A stretch of DNA of 64,000 nucleotides from DAIOXA01 sp050949165 (lineage in GTDB: Bacteria > Bacillota > Proteinivoracia > UBA4975): NCBI GenBank assembly GCA_050949165.1, contig JBMNFF010000001.1, positions 558,001 through 622,000 of the forward strand, in the 5' to 3' direction. Position numbers and translations under genes: made by a program. The notes under the pieces were generated by a model. That model was not told where the DNA came from. It saw only the letters and a list, made by a program, of their open reading frames with translations, and made no database searches. Each line of letters starts with the position of its first letter. Position 1 is the first letter of the stretch. Shown here one piece after another: positions 26,179 through 33,026 of the stretch.

Positions 26179-26901
26179 TTATTCTGATTTGCTGGCCCGA
26201 TTCCAGTACTTCTGGACATCGGAGATGAGGTTTTCGATATGATTGACCATGGCCCGTTCCGCCGCCAGGGGATCGCGGACGGCAACGGCGTCGTAGATCT
26301 GCTTGTGGTCCGAGAAAACCTTGCGGTGCATTTGTTCCCGGATATAGCCAAACACCGGTGACAATTGGGCATCCTGGCGAATGAGGTCCAGGGCGGCCTT
26401 AAGCACTTTGTTGCCTGCAGCCTCGGCCAGGGCCTGGTGAAAGGCGACGTCGCCGTCGGCCACCCGGTCTCCATGAGCAGATTTGTAGGCCTCGACAATT
26501 CTCCACAAGCCCTCAGCCTGCTCCGGAGTTATATTGAGGGCGGCCAGGCGGGCAATTTCCCGCTCAATGGCCCGACGCGCTACCAGGGTATCCAACAAAT
26601 CATCCAGGCATTGGGAGCGAACGATTTCCGCCAGTTTGTTGGAAAAGTGCTGGCGGCTCTTCTGCTCCGCCAGGTGGTTAATATAGCGCCTGCCCAAATC
26701 GGTCAGGGTCCGGCCCTTGTATCCCACCCTCTGGGTGTATCCCTGCAAATCCATGTACCTCAGAAGCCTGCCCACCGTAGCCTCGCTGACCTGAAAGCCT
26801 TCCCCGGCCAGAACTTCACAGGCAGTTCCCGAGCCCACGGGATCGGGGTTTTCATTCATGTAGTTCAACAGGCAGGCAACTTCTGCTCTTTCTTCCACCA
26901 T
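26179..26901 (-). CDS. Transcriptional regulator: NrpR/RNase R-type winged helix fused to FCD domain
   Basis: 240 residues, start ATG 26901 after GGAGGAGGAAT. Residues 5-70 ('VSEATVGRLLRYMDLQGYTQRVGYKGRTLTDLG' region) match the HTH_12 winged helix seen in archaeal NrpR, not the GntR helix. Residues about 85-235 are an FCD ligand domain: 'ARRAIEREIARLAAL', 'VAFHQALAEAAGNKVL' and 'HKQIYDAVAVRDPLAAERAMVNHI', with the D/H residues that bind metal and a carboxylate in FadR/GntR proteins. Likely senses an organic acid and controls the neighbouring B12/PLP clusters. First gene of the mutase transcript (52 bp gap). Confidence 0.75.
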   Translation of the reverse strand: MVEERAEVACLLNYMNENPDPVGSGTACEVLAGEGFQVSEATVGRLLRYMDLQGYTQRVGYKGRTLTDLGRRYINHLAEQKSRQHFSNKLAEIVRSQCLDDLLDTLVARRAIEREIARLAALNITPEQAEGLWRIVEAYKSAHGDRVADGDVAFHQALAEAAGNKVLKAALDLIRQDAQLSPVFGYIREQMHRKVFSDHKQIYDAVAVRDPLAAERAMVNHIENLISDVQKYWNRASKSE

Positions 26902-27130
26902 TATTCCTCCTCCTGCGCCATAACCCAGCGTGCAGCCGGAGCGGCAAAGTGATTATGCTGTGTGGCAGGGATTAGAACACGCAACGCCGCGAATCTGAGT
27001 ACTATAATAGCATAGTTGCGAGCCCGAACACAGTTTTAAAACAACCGCCAAATTGGCGGCTAGTCGGCAACTATTCAGCTAGATATCAGGGATTAGATTG
27101 GTATCGTTGCCCCGAAGATAAAGGGTGGGT

Positions 27131-27155
27131 CCCCATCCGGCCAAGCCGGATGGGG
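27131..27155 (-). terminator. Strong hairpin after FAD gene copy 1
   Basis: CCCCATCCGGC and GCCGGATGGGG form a perfect 11-bp stem with a 3-base loop, 13 bp after the FAD gene stop. No T run follows on the minus strand, so it may be a weak terminator or an mRNA-end stabiliser. The rest of 26902-27167 holds a small CCGCCAAATTGGCGG palindrome (about 27046-27060) and presumably the regulator promoter. Confidence 0.5.
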
Positions 27156-27167
27156 CTCCACTTTCTG

Positions 27168-28451
27168 CTATAACAGCTTTTCCGCAAAGACTCCGCTCAG
27201 GCCTGCGTCGGCGACGCGCCGGGCAACAGCTGCTTTATCTGTGCTGTACAGCCCCAGTTCCTGCATGCGCTGGAAGAGCACTGAGCCCGAGAAGGTGTAC
27301 TTCTTCTTCATTCCATCTTCGGTCGCCATCTGTTCCTTGACCCAGGCGACAGCTTCGCCGATGGCCAGAGTCCTGGGAAGTTCCAGAAGCTCCTTGTCGG
27401 CCAGGAAGCGGACGGCATTGTGCCCGGCCAGGGTGCCGGTGATAATGGCCTCGGTATGGCCTACCAGAAGGCCTGCCTTCTCCCCGCCGCAGAACATATT
27501 GTCCACTCCCTCAACCTTGAGGGCATTATCCCGGGGGGCCAAGGCCAGATAGCGCATTGAGTTCCCTACGCCGCCGGCATAGGGATCTTCAAACCTGGCG
27601 TTTTCAAAGCCGGGTACTTTGCGCAAGGTCTCCAAGGGGAAGGTGGGAGCCATCAGCTTGGCATGGCCGGTATCCAAGAGGATAATATTCTCGGCAAATT
27701 CTTTGAGGGCATACTGCTGACAAGCCTTGGTAGCCAAGGCCTCCTCGCCCTTCTGCAATTCTGCCGGAATGGGCACAACTGCGACGCCGGTCTCATCCAG
27801 GGAAGCGACGATTTCGGGAGCCAGCGAATCTTTATGCAGCTTGCAGGAGCCGCTCATGGCGCCAATGCTGCCATCGGCCTTCATGCCCATCTTTTCCTGG
27901 ACGCCAGCCTTGGCTGCAACGCTCACCCTGCCGCCGAAGGTGGGGCAACGCAGGGCGCACATGGCGCAGCCATTGCCGTACTTGGTGCAGTTGGCCATGC
28001 CGCCGGCAGTTCCCGTGGCTTCAACGACCACGTCAGTCTCGATCCTGGTCTTGTCGCTGAGGATAACGGCAGTAACCTTTTTCCCTTCCATCTCCACATC
28101 CCTGACGGCATTGGCAAAGTAAATTTTGACTCCCAAATCCAGAAGGTGCTTGCGCACAACCGGCTCGATTTTGGAGACATCGTACAGAGATGCGTGCTTG
28201 TGACCGGGGAAATCGATATCTCTGTGCCGGGATACAGAATCGGCTATCTGAAACAAATCTCCACCACCCAGGGCGATGGCTTCTTCGGTGGCAGTCCAGC
28301 GCCCGTTATTGCGCATGATGCCGCCTACCAGACCTGTTCCCAACAGCATATCGGTTCGTTCAACCAGGGTCACATCCGCCCCGGCTTTTCTTGCGGCGAT
28401 GGCTGCGGCACATCCTGCCCAGCCACCGCCGGCTACTAGAACTTTCTTCAT
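27168..28451 (-). CDS. TrmFO/GidA-like FAD-dependent oxidoreductase with four-cysteine motif, copy 1
   Basis: 427 residues. The FAD-binding Rossmann start is 'VLVAGGGWAGCAAA' (GxGxxG at 8-13), with the adenosine-site Glu in 'TLVERTD'. Near the C-terminus 'MFCGGEKAGLLVGHTEAIITG' is the second flavin segment seen in GidA/TrmFO-type enzymes. Cysteines 155, 162, 165 and 169 form C-x6-C-x2-C-x3-C, suggesting an Fe-S cluster or redox/zinc site. The full set is kept in copy 2. It is 24 bp after the PLP gene. Substrate unknown; an amine, amino acid or CoA-free acid oxidation is possible. Confidence 0.75.
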   Translation of the reverse strand: MKKVLVAGGGWAGCAAAIAARKAGADVTLVERTDMLLGTGLVGGIMRNNGRWTATEEAIALGGGDLFQIADSVSRHRDIDFPGHKHASLYDVSKIEPVVRKHLLDLGVKIYFANAVRDVEMEGKKVTAVILSDKTRIETDVVVEATGTAGGMANCTKYGNGCAMCALRCPTFGGRVSVAAKAGVQEKMGMKADGSIGAMSGSCKLHKDSLAPEIVASLDETGVAVVPIPAELQKGEEALATKACQQYALKEFAENIILLDTGHAKLMAPTFPLETLRKVPGFENARFEDPYAGGVGNSMRYLALAPRDNALKVEGVDNMFCGGEKAGLLVGHTEAIITGTLAGHNAVRFLADKELLELPRTLAIGEAVAWVKEQMATEDGMKKKYTFSGSVLFQRMQELGLYSTDKAAVARRVADAGLSGVFAEKLL

Positions 28452-28475
28452 AATAGCCTCCCGAGAAAAATTTAC

Positions 28476-29921
28476 TTAGTTATGCGCGTACTTGCAGATG
28501 ATTTGAATCAAGCGGACAAGGGCCTTGACAGCCAGGCGTGCCCGGTCCTCAATGATCTGACCGTTCTCATCGGTGGTAGCCAGACCAGGGGAGATATAGA
28601 TGTTGGCATCATAAGCGATTGTGGGAATAACCCCCATCTGGGAAAGACCGGTCTGGAGCAGATGGGAACCGGCATACATGTCTTCGATGGAAAAGATGGG
28701 AATACCGGTTTTGCCATTGGCCCAGGTGCCCTCGTAGTTAATTTCCACTGCGGTTGAGTTATAGCTCTTGGTAATCAGGATGCCCTTCTGCAGTTCGGGA
28801 TCCAGAGCAGCGAATTCTTCCTTGACGATGGTGTAGAGATCGTCAACGGGCTTGGTAAGGACTTGGGGATTATCCCTGAGGACGGTAAGGGCGGCGATTT
28901 GAGCCAAGAGGGCTTCTTTGCCTGGGTCTTGAGTGACATAAGCCGCCTTGCCATATGAAGCAGTGGTGCCCCAGCGATCACCGTGCATACCCAAAGCGCG
29001 GCGGATGGGTACCATGACATCCTCTTTACCGATAATCAAACCGCTGGTTGCAGAACCGGTGGCTTTATCCATACTGTAGACATAAACGTCAGCGCCGTTC
29101 TTAGTGATATCGGTACCTACGAAGGGCAAGCCCCAGGCGTTGTCGATGACATAGGGAACGCCATATTCCCTGGCCAGGGCGGCATAACCCTTTTGCAGGA
29201 GGGGAACACCGTCGGCATCCTTTTCACCGTAGCCATAGCCGGGAGATTCATAGCCCAAAGATGTAAAGCCGGTGAGGTAAGGAGCATGGCGCTCAGCGAC
29301 CTTAGCCACTTTTTCCAAAGTCTTCTTGACATCGACCTTGGTGAGCAGAGGTACGGGCCAGTACTTGATGCCATGAACAGGGTACTCGGCGCCCTCCATG
29401 GGGACAATGATTACATCGGTGTTGTTCTGGCGCTTGCCATAAAAGCCCAATTCACCAGGAGTGGAACCCCTGTCAGCAAGAAAGTCCTTAAAGCGAGGCG
29501 GGAAGGGGCGGCCATAGCCAGCCTGGTGGTGCATATGTTTTTCCAGGGGGGCGATGTAGCGAGCACGATAATTGTCTCCACGGCCGAGGTTGGGAGGGGT
29601 AAAGAGGGAATCAAAGGTCACCCACAGACCAGCTTCGCAGGTGTTGACGGGCGCGGCATCGTACTCATCGCCGTATACCGACTTAACCAATTCCCGGATT
29701 TGGTCGACCAGGGTGGCCAGGGGGATAACTTCGTTGGCGCCTTTGTGCATGGCTTCTTGAATGTCCTTGCGCAGTGGAGCAGGACACCCGGAAATGGCGC
29801 CGGTCAGGCCAAATTTGCCCCGTAACTCCTGGGGAATGCCGATTTCATCAGCAGCCTTTTTGGCCTCGGCATAAATGTTGGGGATGTTTGCCTGCAGTTT
29901 TTTGTACATCTTGAACTTCAC
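28476..29921 (-). CDS. Fold-type I PLP-dependent enzyme, copy 1
   Basis: 481 residues. The Schiff-base lysine is probably Lys286 in 'YSMDKATGSATSG', with Asp260 of 'VIDNAWG' placed to pair with the pyridine nitrogen. The large domain and order of motifs suit the aspartate-aminotransferase fold; 'CPAPLRKDIQEAMHKG' and 'TCEAGLWVTFDSLF' are unlike any family I know well. Lyase, aminotransferase or desulfurase-like chemistry is possible. Copy 2 at 35752-37212 is visibly about three quarters identical. It lies between a DUF6917-like gene and a FAD gene in both copies, so the three probably act on one substrate. Confidence 0.75.
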   Translation of the reverse strand: MKFKMYKKLQANIPNIYAEAKKAADEIGIPQELRGKFGLTGAISGCPAPLRKDIQEAMHKGANEVIPLATLVDQIRELVKSVYGDEYDAAPVNTCEAGLWVTFDSLFTPPNLGRGDNYRARYIAPLEKHMHHQAGYGRPFPPRFKDFLADRGSTPGELGFYGKRQNNTDVIIVPMEGAEYPVHGIKYWPVPLLTKVDVKKTLEKVAKVAERHAPYLTGFTSLGYESPGYGYGEKDADGVPLLQKGYAALAREYGVPYVIDNAWGLPFVGTDITKNGADVYVYSMDKATGSATSGLIIGKEDVMVPIRRALGMHGDRWGTTASYGKAAYVTQDPGKEALLAQIAALTVLRDNPQVLTKPVDDLYTIVKEEFAALDPELQKGILITKSYNSTAVEINYEGTWANGKTGIPIFSIEDMYAGSHLLQTGLSQMGVIPTIAYDANIYISPGLATTDENGQIIEDRARLAVKALVRLIQIICKYAHN

Positions 29922-29952
29922 TTATAACACACTCCTTCTTTGTTCAGGCCAG

Positions 29953-30396
29953 TCATTGACCTGCCTTCTTAATAAATTCTACTTGCTGCCCCAATGAAAG
30001 ATTGCGCTGGCGGCCGGAAACCCTCTCCCCCTTCACTACGATGTTTAAGTGGTTGGGCATGTGGGTTTCATCAAATCCGCAGACAAAGCCAATGTCTTCT
30101 CCGCCCAGGACAACCCGGTCACCGGTAACCATAACCCCTCCCTGGTGAAACTCAACAAAGCCCAGATACGCGATGGGGTCCACGGTACAGCCCGGTTGGG
30201 CGTCCTGATCTGTCATGATGAGTTCGTGAATCTGGTAGCGGCATATTGCCCGGGAAGGCTGAGGGATTAAATTAAGACCCCGCTGGGGATATTGACCATC
30301 CAATACCACCACCAGCCTGCCCGCCAATACTGCCTTGGCAAAATAGGGATCTGACTTAAACATCTTATTGCGGTACGGATCTGATATATTCTTCAC
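29953..30396 (-). CDS. DUF6917-like small beta-rich protein, copy 1
   Basis: About 144-147 residues with 'GRLVVVLDGQYPQRGLNLI', 'GSxV/CTVDPIAYLGF' and 'GFDETHMPNHLNIV' stretches shared with copy 2 at 37277-37702. The conserved 'DETHMPNH' could bind a metal. The start is unusual: an AGGAGG lies directly against GTG 30396, and by alignment with copy 2 (where a TTG follows GGAGGTGGTATT) the initiation codon would be ATA at 30385-30387. GTG is used here as the safe choice. The family name is from memory and tentative. Confidence 0.6.
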   Translation of the reverse strand: MKNISDPYRNKMFKSDPYFAKAVLAGRLVVVLDGQYPQRGLNLIPQPSRAICRYQIHELIMTDQDAQPGCTVDPIAYLGFVEFHQGGVMVTGDRVVLGGEDIGFVCGFDETHMPNHLNIVVKGERVSGRQRNLSLGQQVEFIKKAGQ

Positions 30397-30453
30397 CTCC
30401 TCATCATTGATGAGCAGCTATTACCTTACTTCGACATAGAATCGCAAATTCCT
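30394..30453 (-). repeat. Leader repeat A (promoter/operator of DUF-PLP-FAD copy 1)
   Basis: Shares two blocks with leader B at 32904-32963: a 5' block containing TTCGACATAGAA (30430-30441, one mismatch from a perfect inverted repeat) and a 3' block with the CTCATC-AAT-GATGAG hairpin next to the ribosome site. On the minus strand TTGCGA and TAATAG with 18 bp between make a plausible promoter with the inverted repeat inside the spacer, a common repressor position. Confidence 0.55.
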
Positions 30454-30460
30454 TCTTGGA

Positions 30461-30490
30461 AAATAAAAAAACTGAGAAAAAATCTCAGTT
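30461..30490 (-). terminator. Terminator after the 83-codon CxxC gene
   Basis: AACTGAGA (30470-30477) pairs with TCTCAGTT (30483-30490); a long T run follows on the minus strand. It separates the upstream small gene from leader A. Confidence 0.8.
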
Positions 30491-30502
30491 ACCATAAATT
30501 GA

Positions 30503-30739
30503 CTAATGCTGCAGAATAAAGAGCCTCAGCTCCAGCTCTTCCCAAGGAAAATGACAACCAGGACACTGCTTATTATGGGCCTGAACAGAGTAAAAGGGCA
30601 GGTCATGCTCTTCCAGCAAGCGGAATACCTCAGCCACAAGGGTTTCCATGTTCTCGTTCTCATACACCACATGCAAGTCTCCGGGATTGGCCGCTTCCGG
30701 GCACCCAGAGCAGTGAACAGTAACTGCCTTCATTTTCAT
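30503..30739 (-). CDS. Small CxxC protein, function unknown
   Basis: About 78 residues starting at one of two close ATGs (30739 or 30733) after GGGGGG. Two cysteine pairs, 'CSGCPE' near the N-terminus and 'CPGCHFPW' near the end, suggest a metal-binding or redox protein. 'VAEVFRLLEEHDLPFYSVQ' predicts one amphipathic helix. It lies 64 bp after a YqhV-like gene and ends at a terminator, between the two halves of the split copy 1 gene set. Link to the pathway is unproven. Confidence 0.6.
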   Translation of the reverse strand: MKMKAVTVHCSGCPEAANPGDLHVVYENENMETLVAEVFRLLEEHDLPFYSVQAHNKQCPGCHFPWEELELRLFILQH

Positions 30740-30802
30740 CCCCCCGCATTTCAAAATATGCCCGGGGAGCTAAAAAGTGCAAAAACTGCTCAGGCAAGCC
30801 GG

Positions 30803-31060
30803 TTAACGGGTTCCCAACAGCATCAAAGTGACGCCGGCCACCAGGAGGATGACTTTCCTGAGGGGAATTTGAGTGGCCAAGCCGGCAATCCCGATGGCGC
30901 TTACCACCAGCAGGACGAAAGGACCGATGCTGCCAATGAAGGAATTTATCCGGACAGCCTGGCCCAAATCATTGAACCTGAAGATCAATACACCGCCGAC
31001 AAAGCTAAAGACTCCGTACATCATCCTGATGATCGCCATTGTTAATACCTTAGTGTCCAT
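30803..31060 (-). CDS. yqhV: YqhV-like small membrane protein (DUF2619)
   Basis: 85 residues with three hydrophobic spans (about 8-28, 42-60, 66-83) and the 'IRMMYGVFSFVGGVLIFRFND' start typical of YqhV, a small membrane protein found mainly in spore formers, often near the spoIII cluster. Function unknown. Here it sits apart from spoIII, between duplicated metabolic genes. Confidence 0.65.
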   Translation of the reverse strand: MDTKVLTMAIIRMMYGVFSFVGGVLIFRFNDLGQAVRINSFIGSIGPFVLLVVSAIGIAGLATQIPLRKVILLVAGVTLMLLGTR

Positions 31061-31178
31061 TATCTGTCCCCCCTTATTGTTCTCAGATTATACCACAAGG
31101 GACCGCTTATAATCTATTCCTATAAACAAAGGGCAGACGCACACCAAGAACTCCGCGCCCATTACATCTTTGTTGGCA

Positions 31179-31200
31179 GAGGGGGCCACATGGCCCCCTC
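31179..31200 (-). terminator. GC-rich hairpin after permease copy 1
   Basis: GAGGGGGCC and GGCCCCCTC make a perfect 9-bp stem with a 4-base loop, about 55 bp after the permease stop. It lacks a T run on the minus strand. Confidence 0.45.
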
Positions 31201-31253
31201 ACCGTCAAACCGCTACTATTGCAGGTAGCAAATTTGCCCCCTTGTCCTGGCGG

Positions 31254-32663
31254 CTACATAAACAGGAATATTGCCACCAGGGTTGAGACGACTAAGCCAA
31301 CCATGACCGGGATAAAGTTTTTTCGGGCCAGTTCGATGGGCTTAACCCCGGCCACCCCCGCGGTGGCAACCAGGCCAAAGGCCCAGGCCGTAAGGGTACC
31401 GCCCCCGGACCAGACTGCTCCCATCTGTCCTACCGCGGCCAGGGCCTCGACATTGACTCCAGCCGGCACCCCCAGAGCCCGGGCCAGGCCGCCGGTCAGG
31501 GGCAAACCGCTGAAACCGGACCCGTCCAGGCCGGTGATTATTCCAATAACCAAATTGCCGAAAGCCAAGGCATAGGAGTTGAGGGGGAGAATATTGGCGA
31601 GGTAGGTGCCAATCTCAAAGAGGAATTGGGGCGCCGCCTCCCCCAGGATTTGGGCAACGGGTTCCGATCCCATGAGAAAGAAGCCTGCGATGGGAATTAC
31701 CGCAGCAAAAATCTTTACGGCAAAGAGCAGCCCATCCCGGATAAAGCCCACCACTTCCTCCAGAGCCTTCAGGCCGTATTTGGCAGAGCCCGCCAATATC
31801 AGCAGGACAGCCGCTGTTCCCCCCAGCACAGCCGTAGCCGCGCCTCCCCGGATGGGCTCCCCGTCGATGGGATTGGGGAGAAAGATCATATAGGCGATGA
31901 TGGTCAACAGAACCAGGGGAACGATGACGGCAAAGACCCGGGACATGCCGGTAATCTCAACCTGCTTTGCCTTGTCCTCACCTGGCACCTGTTCGGTCAA
32001 TTCTATCGGCATCGGCTTCTTACCAAACTCCTTGCGATACATAAAATAGGCTATGGTTCCGGCGACGATTCCAGTAATCAGGGACAGGACCGCCACTTCA
32101 TTGAGCATGGAGCCGGCAGGCAAAGATGCCGAGGTCTCGCTGAGACCCGGTGCACCCTGAATAATCAAGTCCCCGGATAGGGCCATGCCGTGGCCGAAAA
32201 TATTTACCGTCATGGCGGCAGCCATGGGAGGCAAGCCTCCTTGGATGGCCAGGGGAATGAGGAGGACTCCCACCAGGGCTGTGGAGGGGGTTGGCCAAAA
32301 CAAGAGGGCAAAGGCGTACATTGCGCCCCCCAGCACCCAATAAGCAACCTTAGGCCTGCCCATCAAGGGCCGCAGGGGAGAAACCATCAAGAAGTCGGCT
32401 CCCATGGTCTGAATGGACTTGAGCATGGCTACCATCAAGGCGATGACCAGCATAATGTCAAAGAGCTCAATCCCCGCTGTCAGCAATGCCTTAAACACCG
32501 TCTGGATTCCGGCCATCAGAGAGCCGTGGTAGGATGCGCCCAAGGCAAAAATCCCAATTATGCAAGGCAGGACCACATCTCTTTTTAAAACCATCGTCAG
32601 GACGACAACCAGCAATACTGAAACATATATCCAGTGACTGGCTGTAAACACAATTTCCATCAC
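31254..32663 (-). CDS. Multi-pass permease (GntP/IT-superfamily-like), copy 1
   Basis: 469 residues with 11-12 predicted membrane spans and re-entrant-like loops 'FWPTPSTALVGVLL' and 'GLDGSGFSGLPLTGGLA', reminiscent of gluconate/citrate-type ion transporters. Start ATG near 32663 after GGAGGTGA. Copy 2 at 33027-34433 is nearly the same over most of its length. As part of the duplicated gene set it is the likely importer (or exchanger) for the pathway substrate; a carboxylate or amino acid is expected from the fold. It has its own leader with repeat B and a 240-nt untranslated stretch. Confidence 0.75.
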   Translation of the reverse strand: MMEIVFTASHWIYVSVLLVVVLTMVLKRDVVLPCIIGIFALGASYHGSLMAGIQTVFKALLTAGIELFDIMLVIALMVAMLKSIQTMGADFLMVSPLRPLMGRPKVAYWVLGGAMYAFALLFWPTPSTALVGVLLIPLAIQGGLPPMAAAMTVNIFGHGMALSGDLIIQGAPGLSETSASLPAGSMLNEVAVLSLITGIVAGTIAYFMYRKEFGKKPMPIELTEQVPGEDKAKQVEITGMSRVFAVIVPLVLLTIIAYMIFLPNPIDGEPIRGGAATAVLGGTAAVLLILAGSAKYGLKALEEVVGFIRDGLLFAVKIFAAVIPIAGFFLMGSEPVAQILGEAAPQFLFEIGTYLANILPLNSYALAFGNLVIGIITGLDGSGFSGLPLTGGLARALGVPAGVNVEALAAVGQMGAVWSGGGTLTAWAFGLVATAGVAGVKPIELARKNFIPVMVGLVVSTLVAIFLFM

Positions 32664-32903
32664 TTCACCTCCGAAGATTATAAAAAACCTGGTAGATAAT
32701 AATATTTTTAACTCGGCCTGGAAGCCGGTTGGCCACCTTGCCGGGTACCCTCACCTCCCGTGGCAGGTAAGGGCAGTCAAATCCACTGGCCAGGCGCCTG
32801 GTCGGTCGCATTCAATTAGGAGACCTGCGGCAGCGAACCATGCGGCTCCATAATTGCCCGACTGGGTACAACTTTTCAGCTGCCGTGAACTGGAAAAATT
32901 ATG
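32664..32903 (-). other. Long untranslated leader of permease copy 1 with paired segments
   Basis: No convincing gene. A 65-codon frame at 32751-32948 begins inside repeat B and lacks a ribosome site. The segment contains GCAGGT/ACCTGC arms (about 32764-32769 and 32839-32844), a CCAGGCGCCTGG palindrome (about 32787-32798) and a GGCAGT/ACTGGC pairing, so a folded RNA is plausible. Read on the plus strand, AGGAGACCTGCGG resembles the 3' box of cobalamin riboswitches, but there is no plus-strand gene to control. Confidence 0.35.
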
Positions 32904-32963
32904 CACCCCCTCATCATTGATGAGCAGCCGAATTGCTCTATTCGACATCGAACCGTAAATTCC
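32904..32963 (-). repeat. Leader repeat B (promoter/operator of permease copy 1)
   Basis: Matches leader A in two blocks. TTCGACATCGAA (32941-32952) is a perfect inverted repeat, and the CTCATC-AAT-GATGAG hairpin follows on the minus strand. It comes right after the terminator of permease copy 2, so it should start a new transcript. Confidence 0.55.
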
Positions 32964-32990
32964 TCTAATTAATACAAAAAATAATCCACA

Positions 32991-33018
32991 AAAAAACAGA
33001 CCCTTTCGAGTCTGTTTT
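32991..33018 (-). terminator. Terminator of the copy 2 gene cluster
   Basis: AAAACAGAC (32993-33001) pairs with GTCTGTTTT (33010-33018); a T run follows on the minus strand. It lies just past the stop of permease copy 2. Confidence 0.85.
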
Positions 33019-33026
33019 ATATGCGC

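Noticed and set aside
32760..32860. Cobalamin riboswitch on the plus strand
   Set aside because: Only short pieces resemble the consensus, the core is much too short, and no plus-strand gene follows. Kept only as a low-confidence observation.
32751..32948. 65-codon minus-strand frame beginning inside leader repeat B
   Set aside because: No ribosome site, no similarity, and the matching frame in leader A stops after three codons.
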